Source: Mycobacterium sp. SMC-2 (GTDB taxonomy: Bacteria; Actinomycetota; Actinomycetes; Mycobacteriales; Mycobacteriaceae). Taken from it: a stretch of 64,000 nt of DNA. Positions 37,302 to 46,388 of this stretch are shown here, piece by piece. The stretch is taken from assembly GCF_025263485.1 (NCBI RefSeq), contig NZ_CP079863.1:3720001-3784000 (forward strand), read 5' to 3'. The notes under the pieces were generated by a model. The model did not search any database. It was not told where the DNA came from and saw only the letters and a program-made list of their open reading frames with translations. Position numbers and translations under genes: made by a program. Numbering within the stretch: position 1 is the first letter of the stretch; each line of letters starts with the position of its first letter.

Positions 37302-38807
37302 GTGACGTCCTTATGGATGGCCAATCGAGCCGAACAGCCTTGGGCCGCAAGCCAGCTTGACGAGGGTTCCCGCTCCGCGGATGTCATCGTCGTGGGTGCC
37401 GGGATCACCGGGCTGATGACCGCGGTTCTCCTGGCGCGCGCCGGCAAGGACGTGCTGGTGCTCGAGGCGCGCACCGTGGGGGCCTGCGCCACCGGAAACA
37501 CCACCGCGAAGATCAGCCTGCTGCAGGGCACCCACCTGTCGAAGATCCTGCCCAGGCACGGCAGAGAATTGGCCCGCGCCTATGTGGACGGCAATCGCGA
37601 AGGCCAGGACTGGGTGGTCGACTACTGCCAGTCGCATGGCATACCGGTGCAGCGCGAGGACGCCTACACCTACGCGCAATCCGCCCGGGGCGTGCCGTCG
37701 GCGCGCCTGGAGCTCAAGGCCTGCCAGGCGATCGGGCTGCCCGCCGTCTGGGATGACGACGCAGGCGTGCCGTTCCCGTACCACGGCGGGGTGCGGCTGC
37801 CCGACCAGGCGCAGTTCGATCCCATGCCGTTCTTGGATGCGCTGGCGACGGAGTTACTCGGCCGCGGCGGCCGGCTCGTCGAGCGCACCCGGGTCCGGCG
37901 GGTCTCCACCCGCGGCGAGCGCGTGCGCGTGCACGTCAACGACGCCGCCCGGCAAGACGTCGAGCTCGAAGCACTGCAACTGGTTCTCGCCACCGGCATC
38001 CCGATCCTTGATCGCGGGGGATATTTCGCGCGTGTGAAGCCGAGCCGGTCCTATTGCCTGGCGTTCAAGGTGCCAGGCGACATCACCAGGCCGATGATGA
38101 TCTCCACCGACTCGCCGACCCGCTCGGTGCGCTACGCGCCGGTCGCGGACGGCGAGCGGCTGATCGTGGGCGGGGCCGGCCACACGGTGGGGCGCCGGAA
38201 GAGCCCGGCGAAGGCGATCGCGGAACTGGCGTCGTGGGCGCGCACGCACTACCCGGGTGCCGAGCAGACGCATTTCTGGTCGGCGCAGGATTACACGCCG
38301 ATCGATCAGCTGCCCTATGTCGGCCCCATCCTGCCAAACACCGAAACAGTCTTTGTTGCAACGGGATTCAACAAGTGGGGGATGACAAACGGCGCCGCCG
38401 CGGCGTTGGCGCTGTCGAGCCGCATCCTGGGCGGACGGATGGACTGGGCCAGAGCGTTCGCCAGCTGGAGCCCGCACGAGTTGACCGGTCTGCCGACCGC
38501 GGTGCAGGCCAACCTCGAAGTGGGATTCGACCTGGCCAAGGGTTGGCTCACGCCCCTGCTGCGCACCGGCCGCCGCAGCCCCGGCGCCGACGAGGGCGGC
38601 GTGGTGAGCGGGCCGCCCTGGCACCTGGAGGCGCGCTGCCGTGTCGACGGTGTTGAGCATCGCGTGTCTCCGGTGTGCCCGCACCTCGGCGGGATCGTGA
38701 ACTGGAACGACGCCGACAAGGCGTGGGAGTGCCCGCTGCACGGTTCGCGCTTCGCCCCGGACGGCACCCTGCTGGAGGGTCCGGCGACCCGCGACTTGAC
38801 CGCCTGA
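37302..38807 (+). CDS. FAD-dependent oxidoreductase with C-terminal Rieske domain
   Basis: A 501-residue two-domain protein. Residues 25-400 are a DAO-type FAD domain, with VIVVGAGITGLMTA (28-41) and YVGPILPNTETVFVATGFNKWGM near the flavin. The C-terminal part is a complete Rieske [2Fe-2S] site: Cys459, His461, Cys477 and His480 in C-x-H-x15-C-x2-H. Electron transfer between the flavin and the cluster in one chain is likely. Substrate is probably an amine or amino acid derivative. GTG at 37302 starts it. Confidence 0.88.
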   Translation: MTSLWMANRAEQPWAASQLDEGSRSADVIVVGAGITGLMTAVLLARAGKDVLVLEARTVGACATGNTTAKISLLQGTHLSKILPRHGRELARAYVDGNREGQDWVVDYCQSHGIPVQREDAYTYAQSARGVPSARLELKACQAIGLPAVWDDDAGVPFPYHGGVRLPDQAQFDPMPFLDALATELLGRGGRLVERTRVRRVSTRGERVRVHVNDAARQDVELEALQLVLATGIPILDRGGYFARVKPSRSYCLAFKVPGDITRPMMISTDSPTRSVRYAPVADGERLIVGGAGHTVGRRKSPAKAIAELASWARTHYPGAEQTHFWSAQDYTPIDQLPYVGPILPNTETVFVATGFNKWGMTNGAAAALALSSRILGGRMDWARAFASWSPHELTGLPTAVQANLEVGFDLAKGWLTPLLRTGRRSPGADEGGVVSGPPWHLEARCRVDGVEHRVSPVCPHLGGIVNWNDADKAWECPLHGSRFAPDGTLLEGPATRDLTA

Positions 38808-38882
38808 CGCCGGCGCGAACGTGTACACGGCGCGAAAAAATCGCCGGATTCTCGCGCTGAATGCACGCTGGGCGCGCAACCG

Positions 38883-39926
38883 TCAGCCCGTCTTGCGGTA
38901 GACGAGCCAGCGCAACTCGATCGGGGAGTGCTCGCGCTCGACGTCGAACACGTCGAGTCCATTGGCCCACCCCTCGAACCAGCCGGTGGGCGGCCAGGCC
39001 CCTTCGGGCAGGTGCGCCTTCTCGTATTCGTAGGCGGAATCGTCGGCAACCAGCTCGAGGGGCAGTCCGGCGACCGCACTCGCCATCTGGTCGCGCGTGT
39101 AGATCATGGTGTTGCACTGCTGACCGAGTTCCACCGCGGAGTCGTCGGGAGCGTAGCCCTCGCGCGGCAAGAAGGTGTTGAAGACCAGGCGGCCGCCGGA
39201 GGCCAGGCAATCGGCAGCCAGTTCGAACACGCCCCGCAACTCGTGGGTCGTCCGGAAGTCGGGCACCACCTCGGAGAGCACCATCAGCTGGTATTCCTCG
39301 TGGACGCTTTCCATCGCGGTGAAAACATCGCTCTGGATCACCCGTACGGCCAGCGATTCGCTCTGCGCCTCCGAGCGCATGACGTCGGCCAGCTTCGCCG
39401 CCATCTCGACCGCGTCCACGGGGTGGCCGCGGCGGGCCAGGGCCAGGGCGTTGCGCCCGGTTCCCGCTCCGACGTCCAGCACTCGGTAGGCCGCGGGGTC
39501 GGCCGCTTCGGCCGCCAGCGCCAGCACCCGCGCGTCGGCTTCGGTGCCGAACAGCGGCGGCGGACGGACGGCCGCCCATTCGTCGTAATCGGCCTGCAGT
39601 GTCCGCCATTCGGCTTTGACGCGAATGTTCACGCTCGTCCCGAAGGGGGCGTCGAACGAGATGAGGATGTCCGAGCGGGGAGAGGCCTTGAACCCCTTCG
39701 CCAGCTCCGCCTCCAGCGCCCTCCGCAGTTGAGCGGACTGTTCGGGCGTGTGCCAGACGCCCAGGGTGGCACAGAGGTTGCCGCACAACAGGACGTACTC
39801 GTCGATCAGGCTCGGCACGGCCGGCACCCTGATATGGCCCTCCGCCGACGAACGGCGATACAACCGCCTGATCATCGCTTCGTGAAGCATCGAGGGATCG
39901 AAAGGCTCAGAAGGGGGACCCTGCAC
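38883..39926 (-). CDS. SAM-dependent methyltransferase
   Basis: A 347-residue protein with an N-terminal helical region of about 130 residues and a class I methyltransferase domain. The SAM motif is VLDVGAGTGRNALAL (about residues 148-162), followed by VEMAA and the motif VVPDFRT. The C-terminal extension has YEYEKAHLPEGAWPPTGW. GTG at 39926 overlaps the glycosyltransferase stop by 20 bases; ATG at 39890 is an alternative. It is translated after a GT1 enzyme, so it probably methylates the sugar or lipid that enzyme makes. Confidence 0.82.
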   Translation of the reverse strand: MQGPPSEPFDPSMLHEAMIRRLYRRSSAEGHIRVPAVPSLIDEYVLLCGNLCATLGVWHTPEQSAQLRRALEAELAKGFKASPRSDILISFDAPFGTSVNIRVKAEWRTLQADYDEWAAVRPPPLFGTEADARVLALAAEAADPAAYRVLDVGAGTGRNALALARRGHPVDAVEMAAKLADVMRSEAQSESLAVRVIQSDVFTAMESVHEEYQLMVLSEVVPDFRTTHELRGVFELAADCLASGGRLVFNTFLPREGYAPDDSAVELGQQCNTMIYTRDQMASAVAGLPLELVADDSAYEYEKAHLPEGAWPPTGWFEGWANGLDVFDVEREHSPIELRWLVYRKTG

Positions 39927-41124
39927 CAGAACCTTCTACACGACCCGGCGGCTTTCCACCACTGATCAAATCCTCGAGGAGATCGGCGGCCTTGGCGACG
40001 CTTTCGGACGGTTTGGTCATCTGCGCGGCCACCGCGCGGGCGCGGGCGGCGTAGTCCCCGGCGAGCAGAGAGCGCAGATCGGCGAGAAGTGAATCGTATG
40101 TCGATTCCGAAAACCGCCTGGCGGTACCGACTCCCAGCTGGCTGACCACCGATCCCCAGATCGGCTGATCGAGCCAGAGCCAGAGCACCAACATGGGGAC
40201 CCCCGCCCGCATGCCCGCGGCGGTGGTGCCGGCGCCTCCGTGGTGCACGACCGCGCGGCATGCCGGAAAAACGGCCGTGTGGTTGACCGTGTCGACGATC
40301 TTGGTATGGGCCGCGCGCGCGAGGTGGGTGAAATCGTTTGAGCCGCTGCAAATCAGCGCTCGTTCGCCCAATTGCTCGCACACCCCGCTGATCACCGCGA
40401 CCGTCTCGGCGGGTGACGTGACCGGCGTGCTACCGAAGCCGAAGTAGATGGGCGACGATCCGTCGGCAAGCCACGACAACACCTCGTCGTCGACGTCGGA
40501 CGGCAGGTCCAGTGTCAGCGACCCGACGAACGGGCGCCGGTAGCCGGATGCCGACCATTCGGCCGCCAGTTCCGGCATGCAGAACTCCTCGTAGGCCTGG
40601 ATCTCCAGCACGTGCCGGGCCGACGGTTCGGCGGCTTCGGGCAAGCCCAGCGCCTCGCGTTGAGCGGCTTCGGCCACGTTCGTTACATGGGCCTGGAACC
40701 CACCGAATTCCAGGGCGGGCGCGGGGAAGAAGTGCAGCGCGGCGAACGGCATGCCGTAGAACTCCGCCACGTTGGCGGCCAACCGCTGCTCGTTCATCCC
40801 GGCCACCAGCAGATCGGCGTCCTCGGCCAACGACGCCAGCACCGTGCTCTTCTGCGTCCACACTCCGGTGACCCGCTCCACGAGTTGCGGTAGCGCGCTT
40901 ACCGGATCCTGGACGCGATGAACGAAATTAGTCGCCGAGTTCAGCTGCTCTTGCGTGTCTGGCCCGTACGCGACGGCCGTCAGCCCAGCCGACTCGACAA
41001 AGCGGAGCTTGTCGGGCGGGACTGCCATGCGCACGTCGTGGCCCCGGCGGAGCAGCTCGCGACCGACGGCAGCGCAGGGCTCGACGTCGCCCCGGCTGCC
41101 GTAGCCTGCCAGCACAATCTTCAT
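39907..41124 (-). CDS. GT1-family glycosyltransferase (UGT/GtfA type)
   Basis: A 405-residue GT-B enzyme. The N-terminus MKIVLAGYGSRGDVEPCAAV is the classic motif of the bacterial glycopeptide/rhamnosyl group. The donor site HHGGAGTTAAG is at residues 294-304. From memory it resembles Rv1524 and Rv1526c and the rhamnosyltransferases of glycopeptidolipid synthesis. ATG at 41124 is chosen by homology over longer in-frame starts. It forms a two-gene unit with the overlapping methyltransferase. Confidence 0.88.
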   Translation of the reverse strand: MKIVLAGYGSRGDVEPCAAVGRELLRRGHDVRMAVPPDKLRFVESAGLTAVAYGPDTQEQLNSATNFVHRVQDPVSALPQLVERVTGVWTQKSTVLASLAEDADLLVAGMNEQRLAANVAEFYGMPFAALHFFPAPALEFGGFQAHVTNVAEAAQREALGLPEAAEPSARHVLEIQAYEEFCMPELAAEWSASGYRRPFVGSLTLDLPSDVDDEVLSWLADGSSPIYFGFGSTPVTSPAETVAVISGVCEQLGERALICSGSNDFTHLARAAHTKIVDTVNHTAVFPACRAVVHHGGAGTTAAGMRAGVPMLVLWLWLDQPIWGSVVSQLGVGTARRFSESTYDSLLADLRSLLAGDYAARARAVAAQMTKPSESVAKAADLLEDLISGGKPPGRVEGSGAGSPF

Positions 41125-41418
41125 GCACGACCTAACTCGCGGTGACGGTGTCGATCCAAGCAGACCGGCCGGTGGGCCGCCCGGCGCGACGACGCGGGGC
41201 AAAGCGGCGGGCTGCTCCGTGGCGTTGACAGGTCCCGTTGCGCTGCGAGGGTAATTTATCGATGGTCTACGGCGGACACTGCGCGGCAAAGGGGCACCGA
41301 ACCTGTACTACTAGAAGGAACGAGATTTGTTTGCTGCCGGCTGGGCTACCCCACTACGGCCAGCAACGAGCCGTTAACGCTGTGGCCACCCGCTAAACCG
41401 TCCGGAGGAGACTTCGCC
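41125..41418. other. Divergent intergenic region upstream of PPE gene
   Basis: This 294-base gap lies between the GT1 gene (-) and the PPE gene (+). GGAGGAG stands 12 bases before the PPE ATG. The AT-rich stretch GGTAATTTATCGATGG near 41250 and TACTACTAG near 41306 are possible promoter parts. I see no gene or clear palindrome. Confidence 0.4.
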
Positions 41419-42756
41419 ATGGACTTCGCAGCACTGCCTCCGGAGATCAACTCTGCCCGGATGTATACCGGGCCGGGGGCGGCACCGATGCTGGCCGCCG
41501 CGATGACCTGGGACGCGCTGGCCGTCGCGCTGCATTCCGCGGCGGACTCCTACCAGTCGGAGGTCACCGCGCTGACCGGTGGGCCGTGGCTGGGGCCATC
41601 GGCGGAAGCGATGGCGGCCGCGGCCGCCCCCTACGTGGCCTGGACGAGGACCGCCGCCGCGCAGGCCGAACAGACCGCCAACCAGGCCAGAGCCGCCGCC
41701 GCTGCCTACGAGACAGCGTTCGCCGAGACGGTGCCGCCCCCGGTCGTGGCGGCCAACCGCGCCCTGCTGATGTCGCTGATCGCGACGAACGTCTTCGGGC
41801 AGAACACGCCGGCGATCGCGACTACCGAGGCGCAGTACGCGGAGATGTGGGCCCAGGATGCGGGGGCCATGTACGGCTACGCGGCGTCGTCGGCGTCGGC
41901 GGCCAGGCTGACGCCGTTCGCGTCGCCGCAACCGAGCACCGATTCGGGGGGTCCGGTGCGGCAAGCGGCCGCCCTCGACCAGGCGGCCGGCACCGCGGCC
42001 GGGAAGGTGCAGGGCGCCGTGTCGCCGACGCAGCAAGCCTTCACCGTGGCGCCCGACGCGATAAACAGTCTGGCGAGCCCCCTCGATTTCGGTTTTGGCG
42101 GGCGGGACCTCTTGGGCCTGGCGGCCGACCTCAGCGCGGTGTTCGCCGACCCCGAAGTCGGGACCGCGGGACTCGCCGCCGCCGTGGTAGCGCTTCCCTA
42201 CGACGTGGCCGGTGCTCTGACGGGTTTTCACACCGATGAAATTGTCAGCGGCTGGGCGGGGATCCAGTCCTGGCCGGGAACGGCCCCGGTGCCCCCGACA
42301 CCTTTCCCGGTGATCAACAACCTGGCGGGTGGCTCAGTGGCGACCGCGGGCCTGGGCGAGGCGAACACGGTCGGCGGTTTGTCGGTGCCACCTGGCTGGG
42401 CTGCGGCCGCCCCCGCGGTTCGCCCGGCCGCGCTGGCCTTGCCGGCCACCACCGTCGGCGCCGCCGCGCCGGCCTCGTCCGGCACCTCCGGAAGCATGTT
42501 CGGCGAGATGGCTGCGGCCAGCATGGCCGGGCGGGCCATGGCCGGCACTACAGGGGCGGGTGCAGGGCGGGCCGAAAGACTAAGGGCCTCAACGCAGAAG
42601 ACGACACAGGACGGCACCGCAGCGCCGCAGGCCCCGGCCGGTGGCCCGATCACCAGCATCGCCGCCGAGCTGCGCGAGCTGGCATCCCTGCGCGACGCGG
42701 GGATCATCACCGAGGAAGAATTCCTCGAGCAAAAGCAGCGACTGCTCCCGCACTGA
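41419..42756 (+). CDS. PPE-SVP family protein with C-terminal SHOCT-like domain
   Basis: A 445-residue PPE protein. Residues 1-165 form the PPE domain with the PPE triplet at 7-9 and the WLGPSAEAM helix-turn. The GGLSVPPGW motif at 319-327 marks the SVP subgroup. After a Gly/Ala-rich linker, residues 411-443 look like a SHOCT domain (LRELASLRDAGIITEEEFLEQKQ). PPE proteins are exported by ESX systems, normally with a PE partner; none is adjacent. GGAGGAG precedes the ATG. The C-terminal helix pair is unusual in this place. Confidence 0.9.
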   Translation: MDFAALPPEINSARMYTGPGAAPMLAAAMTWDALAVALHSAADSYQSEVTALTGGPWLGPSAEAMAAAAAPYVAWTRTAAAQAEQTANQARAAAAAYETAFAETVPPPVVAANRALLMSLIATNVFGQNTPAIATTEAQYAEMWAQDAGAMYGYAASSASAARLTPFASPQPSTDSGGPVRQAAALDQAAGTAAGKVQGAVSPTQQAFTVAPDAINSLASPLDFGFGGRDLLGLAADLSAVFADPEVGTAGLAAAVVALPYDVAGALTGFHTDEIVSGWAGIQSWPGTAPVPPTPFPVINNLAGGSVATAGLGEANTVGGLSVPPGWAAAAPAVRPAALALPATTVGAAAPASSGTSGSMFGEMAAASMAGRAMAGTTGAGAGRAERLRASTQKTTQDGTAAPQAPAGGPITSIAAELRELASLRDAGIITEEEFLEQKQRLLPH

Positions 42757-42865
42757 GGTCGCCGACATAGTGACGTCATTTGCGTGACTATCAAGGCAAC
42801 GCCCGATCGGTCTTCCCGCATACTCTGGGCGGGACAGTGCATGAGGCCTCGAGCGGGGATGGGCG

Positions 42866-43711
42866 GTGGAGGATTTGACGGCCTTTCCAAGCCATGCCGC
42901 GGGGGAGATGCAGGTGCAGAGCCTGCTCCGGTACCCGGTGAAGTCGATGCTCGGCGAGCGCGTGCCCAGCATGTTCGTGGACGAGCACGGCGCCGAAGGC
43001 GACCGGCGGCTCGCGCTGCTCGACGCCAGCACCGGGCATGTGGCCAGCGCCAAGAACCCCCGGCTCTGGCGTGGGCTGTTGAAGTGCACCGCCAACAAAG
43101 ACGCCGACGGGGTGAACATCGGGCTGCCCGATGGGACAAGCCTGGCGGCCGACGACCCCGGCATCGACGACGTGCTCTCGCGGCTGTTGGGTCGAGCGGT
43201 CCGATTGGTCGCTCAGCGCCCCGACGGCGCGACGTTGGTCCGCCCGGACCCGGAGCAGCTGCTGGAGTTGGGCCTGGACGCCGAAGTCAACGGTCGCATC
43301 TTGGAGATCGCGCAGGCGACCCCGGGCGACTCCTTCACCGACGAGGCCCCGCTGCACACGATCACGACGGCCACCCTCGGACACATCGGCGTCGAGGCGC
43401 TGCGGTATCGCCCCAACGTGGTGATCGCGACGCCGCCGGGCTGTCCGCCCTATGTGGAAAACGACTGGGTGGGCAAGGAACTCGCCGTCGGCGACGCGCG
43501 GGTGCGCGTCCTGACGGCCACGTCACGATGCGTCGTACCGACGCTCGAGCACGGCCCCCTGCCACGCGCCCCGCAAGCGCTCCGCACGCCAGCTGCCGAA
43601 AACCGTTGGAATACAGGAGGTCACGGCGCTCAGCCGTGCGCAGGGGCCTATCTGGCTGTGGTGGCAGAGGGCATCATCCGCGTCGGCGACAGAGTGACCA
43701 TCGGCCGATAG
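42866..43711 (+). CDS. MOSC-domain protein
   Basis: A 281-residue protein with an N-terminal beta-barrel (VQSLLRYPVKSMLGERV) and a MOSC domain (about residues 100-275), including SFTDEAPLHTITTATL, YRPNVVIATP and TSRCVVPT with the conserved Cys that in family members binds sulfur or molybdopterin. It probably handles reactive sulfur or a molybdenum cofactor reaction, such as N-hydroxylated compound reduction. GTG at 42866 and ATG at 42908 are both possible; the latter would lose 14 residues. Confidence 0.85.
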   Translation: MEDLTAFPSHAAGEMQVQSLLRYPVKSMLGERVPSMFVDEHGAEGDRRLALLDASTGHVASAKNPRLWRGLLKCTANKDADGVNIGLPDGTSLAADDPGIDDVLSRLLGRAVRLVAQRPDGATLVRPDPEQLLELGLDAEVNGRILEIAQATPGDSFTDEAPLHTITTATLGHIGVEALRYRPNVVIATPPGCPPYVENDWVGKELAVGDARVRVLTATSRCVVPTLEHGPLPRAPQALRTPAAENRWNTGGHGAQPCAGAYLAVVAEGIIRVGDRVTIGR

Positions 43712-43791
43712 GTCGACTTCTCGCGCTCTCGACCAGGATTCGGTCAGGCGCCCAGATCGCGCAGTGGTGCCGTGATTGCTGTCCGATGGGC

Positions 43792-43809
43792 GTCGCGGTC
43801 GACCGCGAC
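43792..43809. terminator. 18-bp perfect palindrome between convergent genes
   Basis: The arms GTCGCGGTC and GACCGCGAC abut with no spacer. It lies between the MOSC gene (+) stop and the small protein at 43856 (-), where a shared terminator is expected. Without a loop it can form a 7-bp stem with a four-base turn. An operator role is the alternative. Confidence 0.35.
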
Positions 43810-43855
43810 CCCCTCGGCTATCGCCTTGCGTGTGAGCAGTATCGAGGCGGGCCGC

Positions 43856-44110
43856 CTAGGCTTCCGAGTGCGGGGTGGGGCTTTGCGCGGATTCCCACTT
43901 CGACTCCAGCGACCTGGTCACGGTGGTGCCGGCGGGCAAGTCGAGCTGGAAGGTCTCCCCGCCGTCGTCCTGGAACGTGACGACGTAGCCCCCGTCTGTG
44001 GCGTCTTTGAACACCACCTTGTAGGGCTGTTCACCGGAACCGCGGTCGACGGCGATGGTGTCGCCAGGGGTGACGTTGTCGATGAGGTCGTTGCCGGAGG
44101 CTTTGGACAT
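43856..44110 (-). CDS. Small acidic protein, unknown function
   Basis: An 84-residue protein, predicted mostly beta, with a compact region DLIDNVTPGDTIAVDRGSGE and repeated YKVVFKDATDGGYVVTF strands. No cysteines, signal peptide or membrane helix. It converges on the MOSC gene. Relatives appear in mycobacteria as hypothetical proteins; I recognise no named family. Confidence 0.7.
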   Translation of the reverse strand: MSKASGNDLIDNVTPGDTIAVDRGSGEQPYKVVFKDATDGGYVVTFQDDGGETFQLDLPAGTTVTRSLESKWESAQSPTPHSEA

Positions 44111-44358
44111 ACCGTCGACGGTAGCCGATCAAGCGACCGCACCCATTCGACGGCCGAAGTCGGCCCGTCCCGACACCCGTCCTGAGCGCGATTTGCCTGC
44201 AGCGCTGATGATTTCACCGAGGATGCAGAGCGCGAATCGGCCACCCACACCCGGGTGACACAGGTCACACGCGTGTTTGATCGATGACATCCGTGGAATC
44301 ACTGAACGTGACCCGAACGAACGCAATTCTTGGCTAACGCCGCAAGGAGAATTTTTCG
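44111..44358. other. Regulatory gap before the CsbD-like gene
   Basis: A 248-base divergent region. CACCCGGGTG (44248-44257) is a perfect palindrome, overlapped by GTGAC-ACAG-GTCAC (44255-44268). The CsbD gene has AAGGAGAA seven to fourteen bases before its ATG. These elements suggest a controlled stress promoter, but I cannot match a sigma factor. Confidence 0.4.
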
Positions 44359-44916
44359 ATGAGCGAGCAGAACAAAGCCGACGAAGCGCGCAGGGGCCTG
44401 ATCGATTCGGTCAAAGGCAAGGCCAAAGAGGTTTTCGGGGCTGTCACCGGCAACGAATCGCTGACCGCCGAGGGGCAGCTTGAGCAGACCCAGGCGCACG
44501 AGCGCAAGGAAGCGAACGCGACGGAGGCCGTCGCCGAGGCCCAAGCCAAACAGGCACAGGACGCCGCTGCCGAAGCCAAAGCGGAAGGCGCCCAACAGCG
44601 CGTCGCGGCCAATGCGCAAGCCGTCGCCGCGGAGCAATCGATCGAGGCCCAAGAGGCCGCTCAGAAGCGCGCGGCCGAGGAGGCCGCGCGGCAGCGAGCG
44701 ACCGCCGCGAAGACCCAGGCCGAGTTCGACGCACAGCGGGAAGCACAACGAGCGAAGGCCGAAGAGCGCGCGGAGATCCGTGCAGCGTCCGAGGACGTCG
44801 TCGACGCCGTCGCCGAGCACCAAACCTCGGTGCAGGTGGCCCGCAACGAAGAGTCGGAGGCCGACCGGCCGCGACGCCAAGCCCAGAACGTGACCGACGA
44901 GGCCGACCTGCCCTGA
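44359..44916 (+). CDS. CsbD-like stress protein with long helical extension
   Basis: A 185-residue highly charged protein. Residues 8-45 match a CsbD domain (LIDSVKGKAKEVFGAVTGNE, AEGQLEQTQ). The rest is a continuous Ala/Glu/Lys/Arg-rich helix to about residue 165, unlike the short usual CsbD protein. Such proteins accumulate in stationary phase or stress. It has a good ribosome site (AAGGAG). A second helical protein, frameshifted here, follows 26 bases on. Confidence 0.8.
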   Translation: MSEQNKADEARRGLIDSVKGKAKEVFGAVTGNESLTAEGQLEQTQAHERKEANATEAVAEAQAKQAQDAAAEAKAEGAQQRVAANAQAVAAEQSIEAQEAAQKRAAEEAARQRATAAKTQAEFDAQREAQRAKAEERAEIRAASEDVVDAVAEHQTSVQVARNEESEADRPRRQAQNVTDEADLP

Positions 44917-44942
44917 CGGCCGGCCACACACAGGAGAAGTCG

Positions 44943-45618
44943 ATGAAGATATCCGAAGTCCCGTTCGCAGTTCTGCGATTCCACTACCAACTGGCCCGTT
45001 TGCCGTTGCAGGTCATCGAGGACCGGGTCGTCACCCGAATCGGAGCGGAAGCCACCCGCGCGGCTGCTGTTCGAGCGCTCGCTCGGCATGCTGGACACCA
45101 CGGTCGGCAACGTCCTCGACGACCCGAAGCTGGTCGAGCGTGGGACGGCGCTCGTCGAACGCAGCGCCGCGCTCGGTCGCGCGGCACGGCTGGACGCCAA
45201 GGCCGCGGCCAGGAAGGAACAGGCCGACGCGAAGTTGAAGAGCGTCCGCGACGAGGCGGTCGAGGACCGGCAGGAAGCGCAGGCGGCCGCCGAGCAGGAG
45301 ATCACACAGGCGCGTAAGAACGCCGAGCAGCGCAAGCGTGCCGCCACACAGTCGGCACAGCAGCAGAGTGCTGCGGCGAAACAGCGCGCCGACGAAACCG
45401 CGGACCGGAAAAAGCGGACGGTCGAGTCGGCCAAGCGCCAGGTGGAATCCAGGACTCAGGCGGCCGAGAGGGCCGTGTCCGAGGCCGCGGCGGCGCAAAT
45501 CGACGAGGCCGAGGACAAGCTGGGCGAGGCCGCTGAGCAGCGCTCCGAGGCGGACCGGGTCGCACAACTGGCGGCTGCCGAGAAGCAGCAGCGGCAAGAA
45601 GAGCGGGCGAACGACTGA
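44943..45618 (+). pseudogene. Alanine-rich helical protein, frameshifted
   Basis: One gene split by a single extra base. Reading from ATG 44943 gives MKISEVPFAVLRFHYQLARL and onward to IGAEA at about 45053. The remaining sequence, PARLLFERSLGMLDTTVGN and a long coiled coil to NAEQRKRAATQ and EEQRAND-like end, continues in the next frame to 45618. The total is 676 bases, one more than a multiple of three. The shift is near GCCACCCGCG (45051-45060). Intact relatives, labelled IF2-like helical proteins, would be about 225 residues. It may be a true mutation or a sequencing error. Confidence 0.75.
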
Positions 45619-45622
45619 CGCG

Positions 45623-46288
45623 TCAGACCCGCGGCGCCGGACCCTGGTTGATCTTGTTGGCCGCGAACGTCGCGGCCTGGGCGGTCATTCCGTCTTCGAT
45701 GTAGGAGACGTGCGCCATGATGTTGCCGCCTCCGGAGCAGATCGGATCGTCGGGCGCGCACAGGCTGATGCTCTTGGACCCGTAGGCCGGATTGATCGTC
45801 GGCAGCGGTTGGCCGCCCCACAGCATGGACGAGAATCCGCTGGTGGGCTCGCCGAAGAGGGCGACAGCGGCGACGTGATCGGCGGCCGACGCCGGCATGG
45901 CGTTGGTGGCCAGGTCGATCACGGTCGAGCCCTGGGAGTATCCGCCCAGCACGATCCGTGAGTTCGGGCAGCTGGCGATCGTGTCCTGGATGCGTGTGCT
46001 CGCGTCATTGGCGCCGGCGTTCGCGCTGTTGTGGTAGTCGTCGTTGGCCGGGTAATTGACCGCATAGACGTCGACGGACTTCCCGCCGAGCTGCGAGGTG
46101 AGCGAGTCGACGAACGCCTGGCCGATGTTGCCCAGACCGGGCTCCTGGTGAGTGCCGCGGGCGAAGACCACGGAAACGTCGGAGCATGCGTCGGCGGCGG
46201 CAGTGGGAAGGGCAACCGGTGTGTTCAGCGCCGCCCACGTCGTCGCCACCGACACACCAACAATGCGGGCAAATCTGCGTGCACTCAT
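45623..46288 (-). CDS. Cutinase-family esterase, secreted
   Basis: A 221-residue secreted cutinase. The signal peptide ends around AAADA (residue 34). The triad is Ser118 in GGYSQG, Asp181 in APDDPIC, and His193 in MAHVSY. Cysteine pairs Cys35/Cys107 and Cys177/Cys184 are conserved. It resembles the CFP21/culp group acting on lipid esters. ATG at 46288 has no strong ribosome site. It is the second cutinase in this window and is more canonical than the first at 25569. Confidence 0.9.
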   Translation of the reverse strand: MSARRFARIVGVSVATTWAALNTPVALPTAAADACSDVSVVFARGTHQEPGLGNIGQAFVDSLTSQLGGKSVDVYAVNYPANDDYHNSANAGANDASTRIQDTIASCPNSRIVLGGYSQGSTVIDLATNAMPASAADHVAAVALFGEPTSGFSSMLWGGQPLPTINPAYGSKSISLCAPDDPICSGGGNIMAHVSYIEDGMTAQAATFAANKINQGPAPRV

Positions 46289-46388
46289 GGCGAAATCCTG
46301 TCACACCGCCGGCCACGGCGGTCCCCGCGGTTGGCGCTACGGCCGGGACACGGGCACGAGCGGCTGAGTCACCCTGCGGCACAAGGGA

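Noticed and set aside
38808..38882. GCGCGA and TCGCGC arms between the Rieske protein and the methyltransferase as a terminator.
   Set aside because: Only six base pairs with a long loop; not distinguishable from chance in GC-rich DNA.
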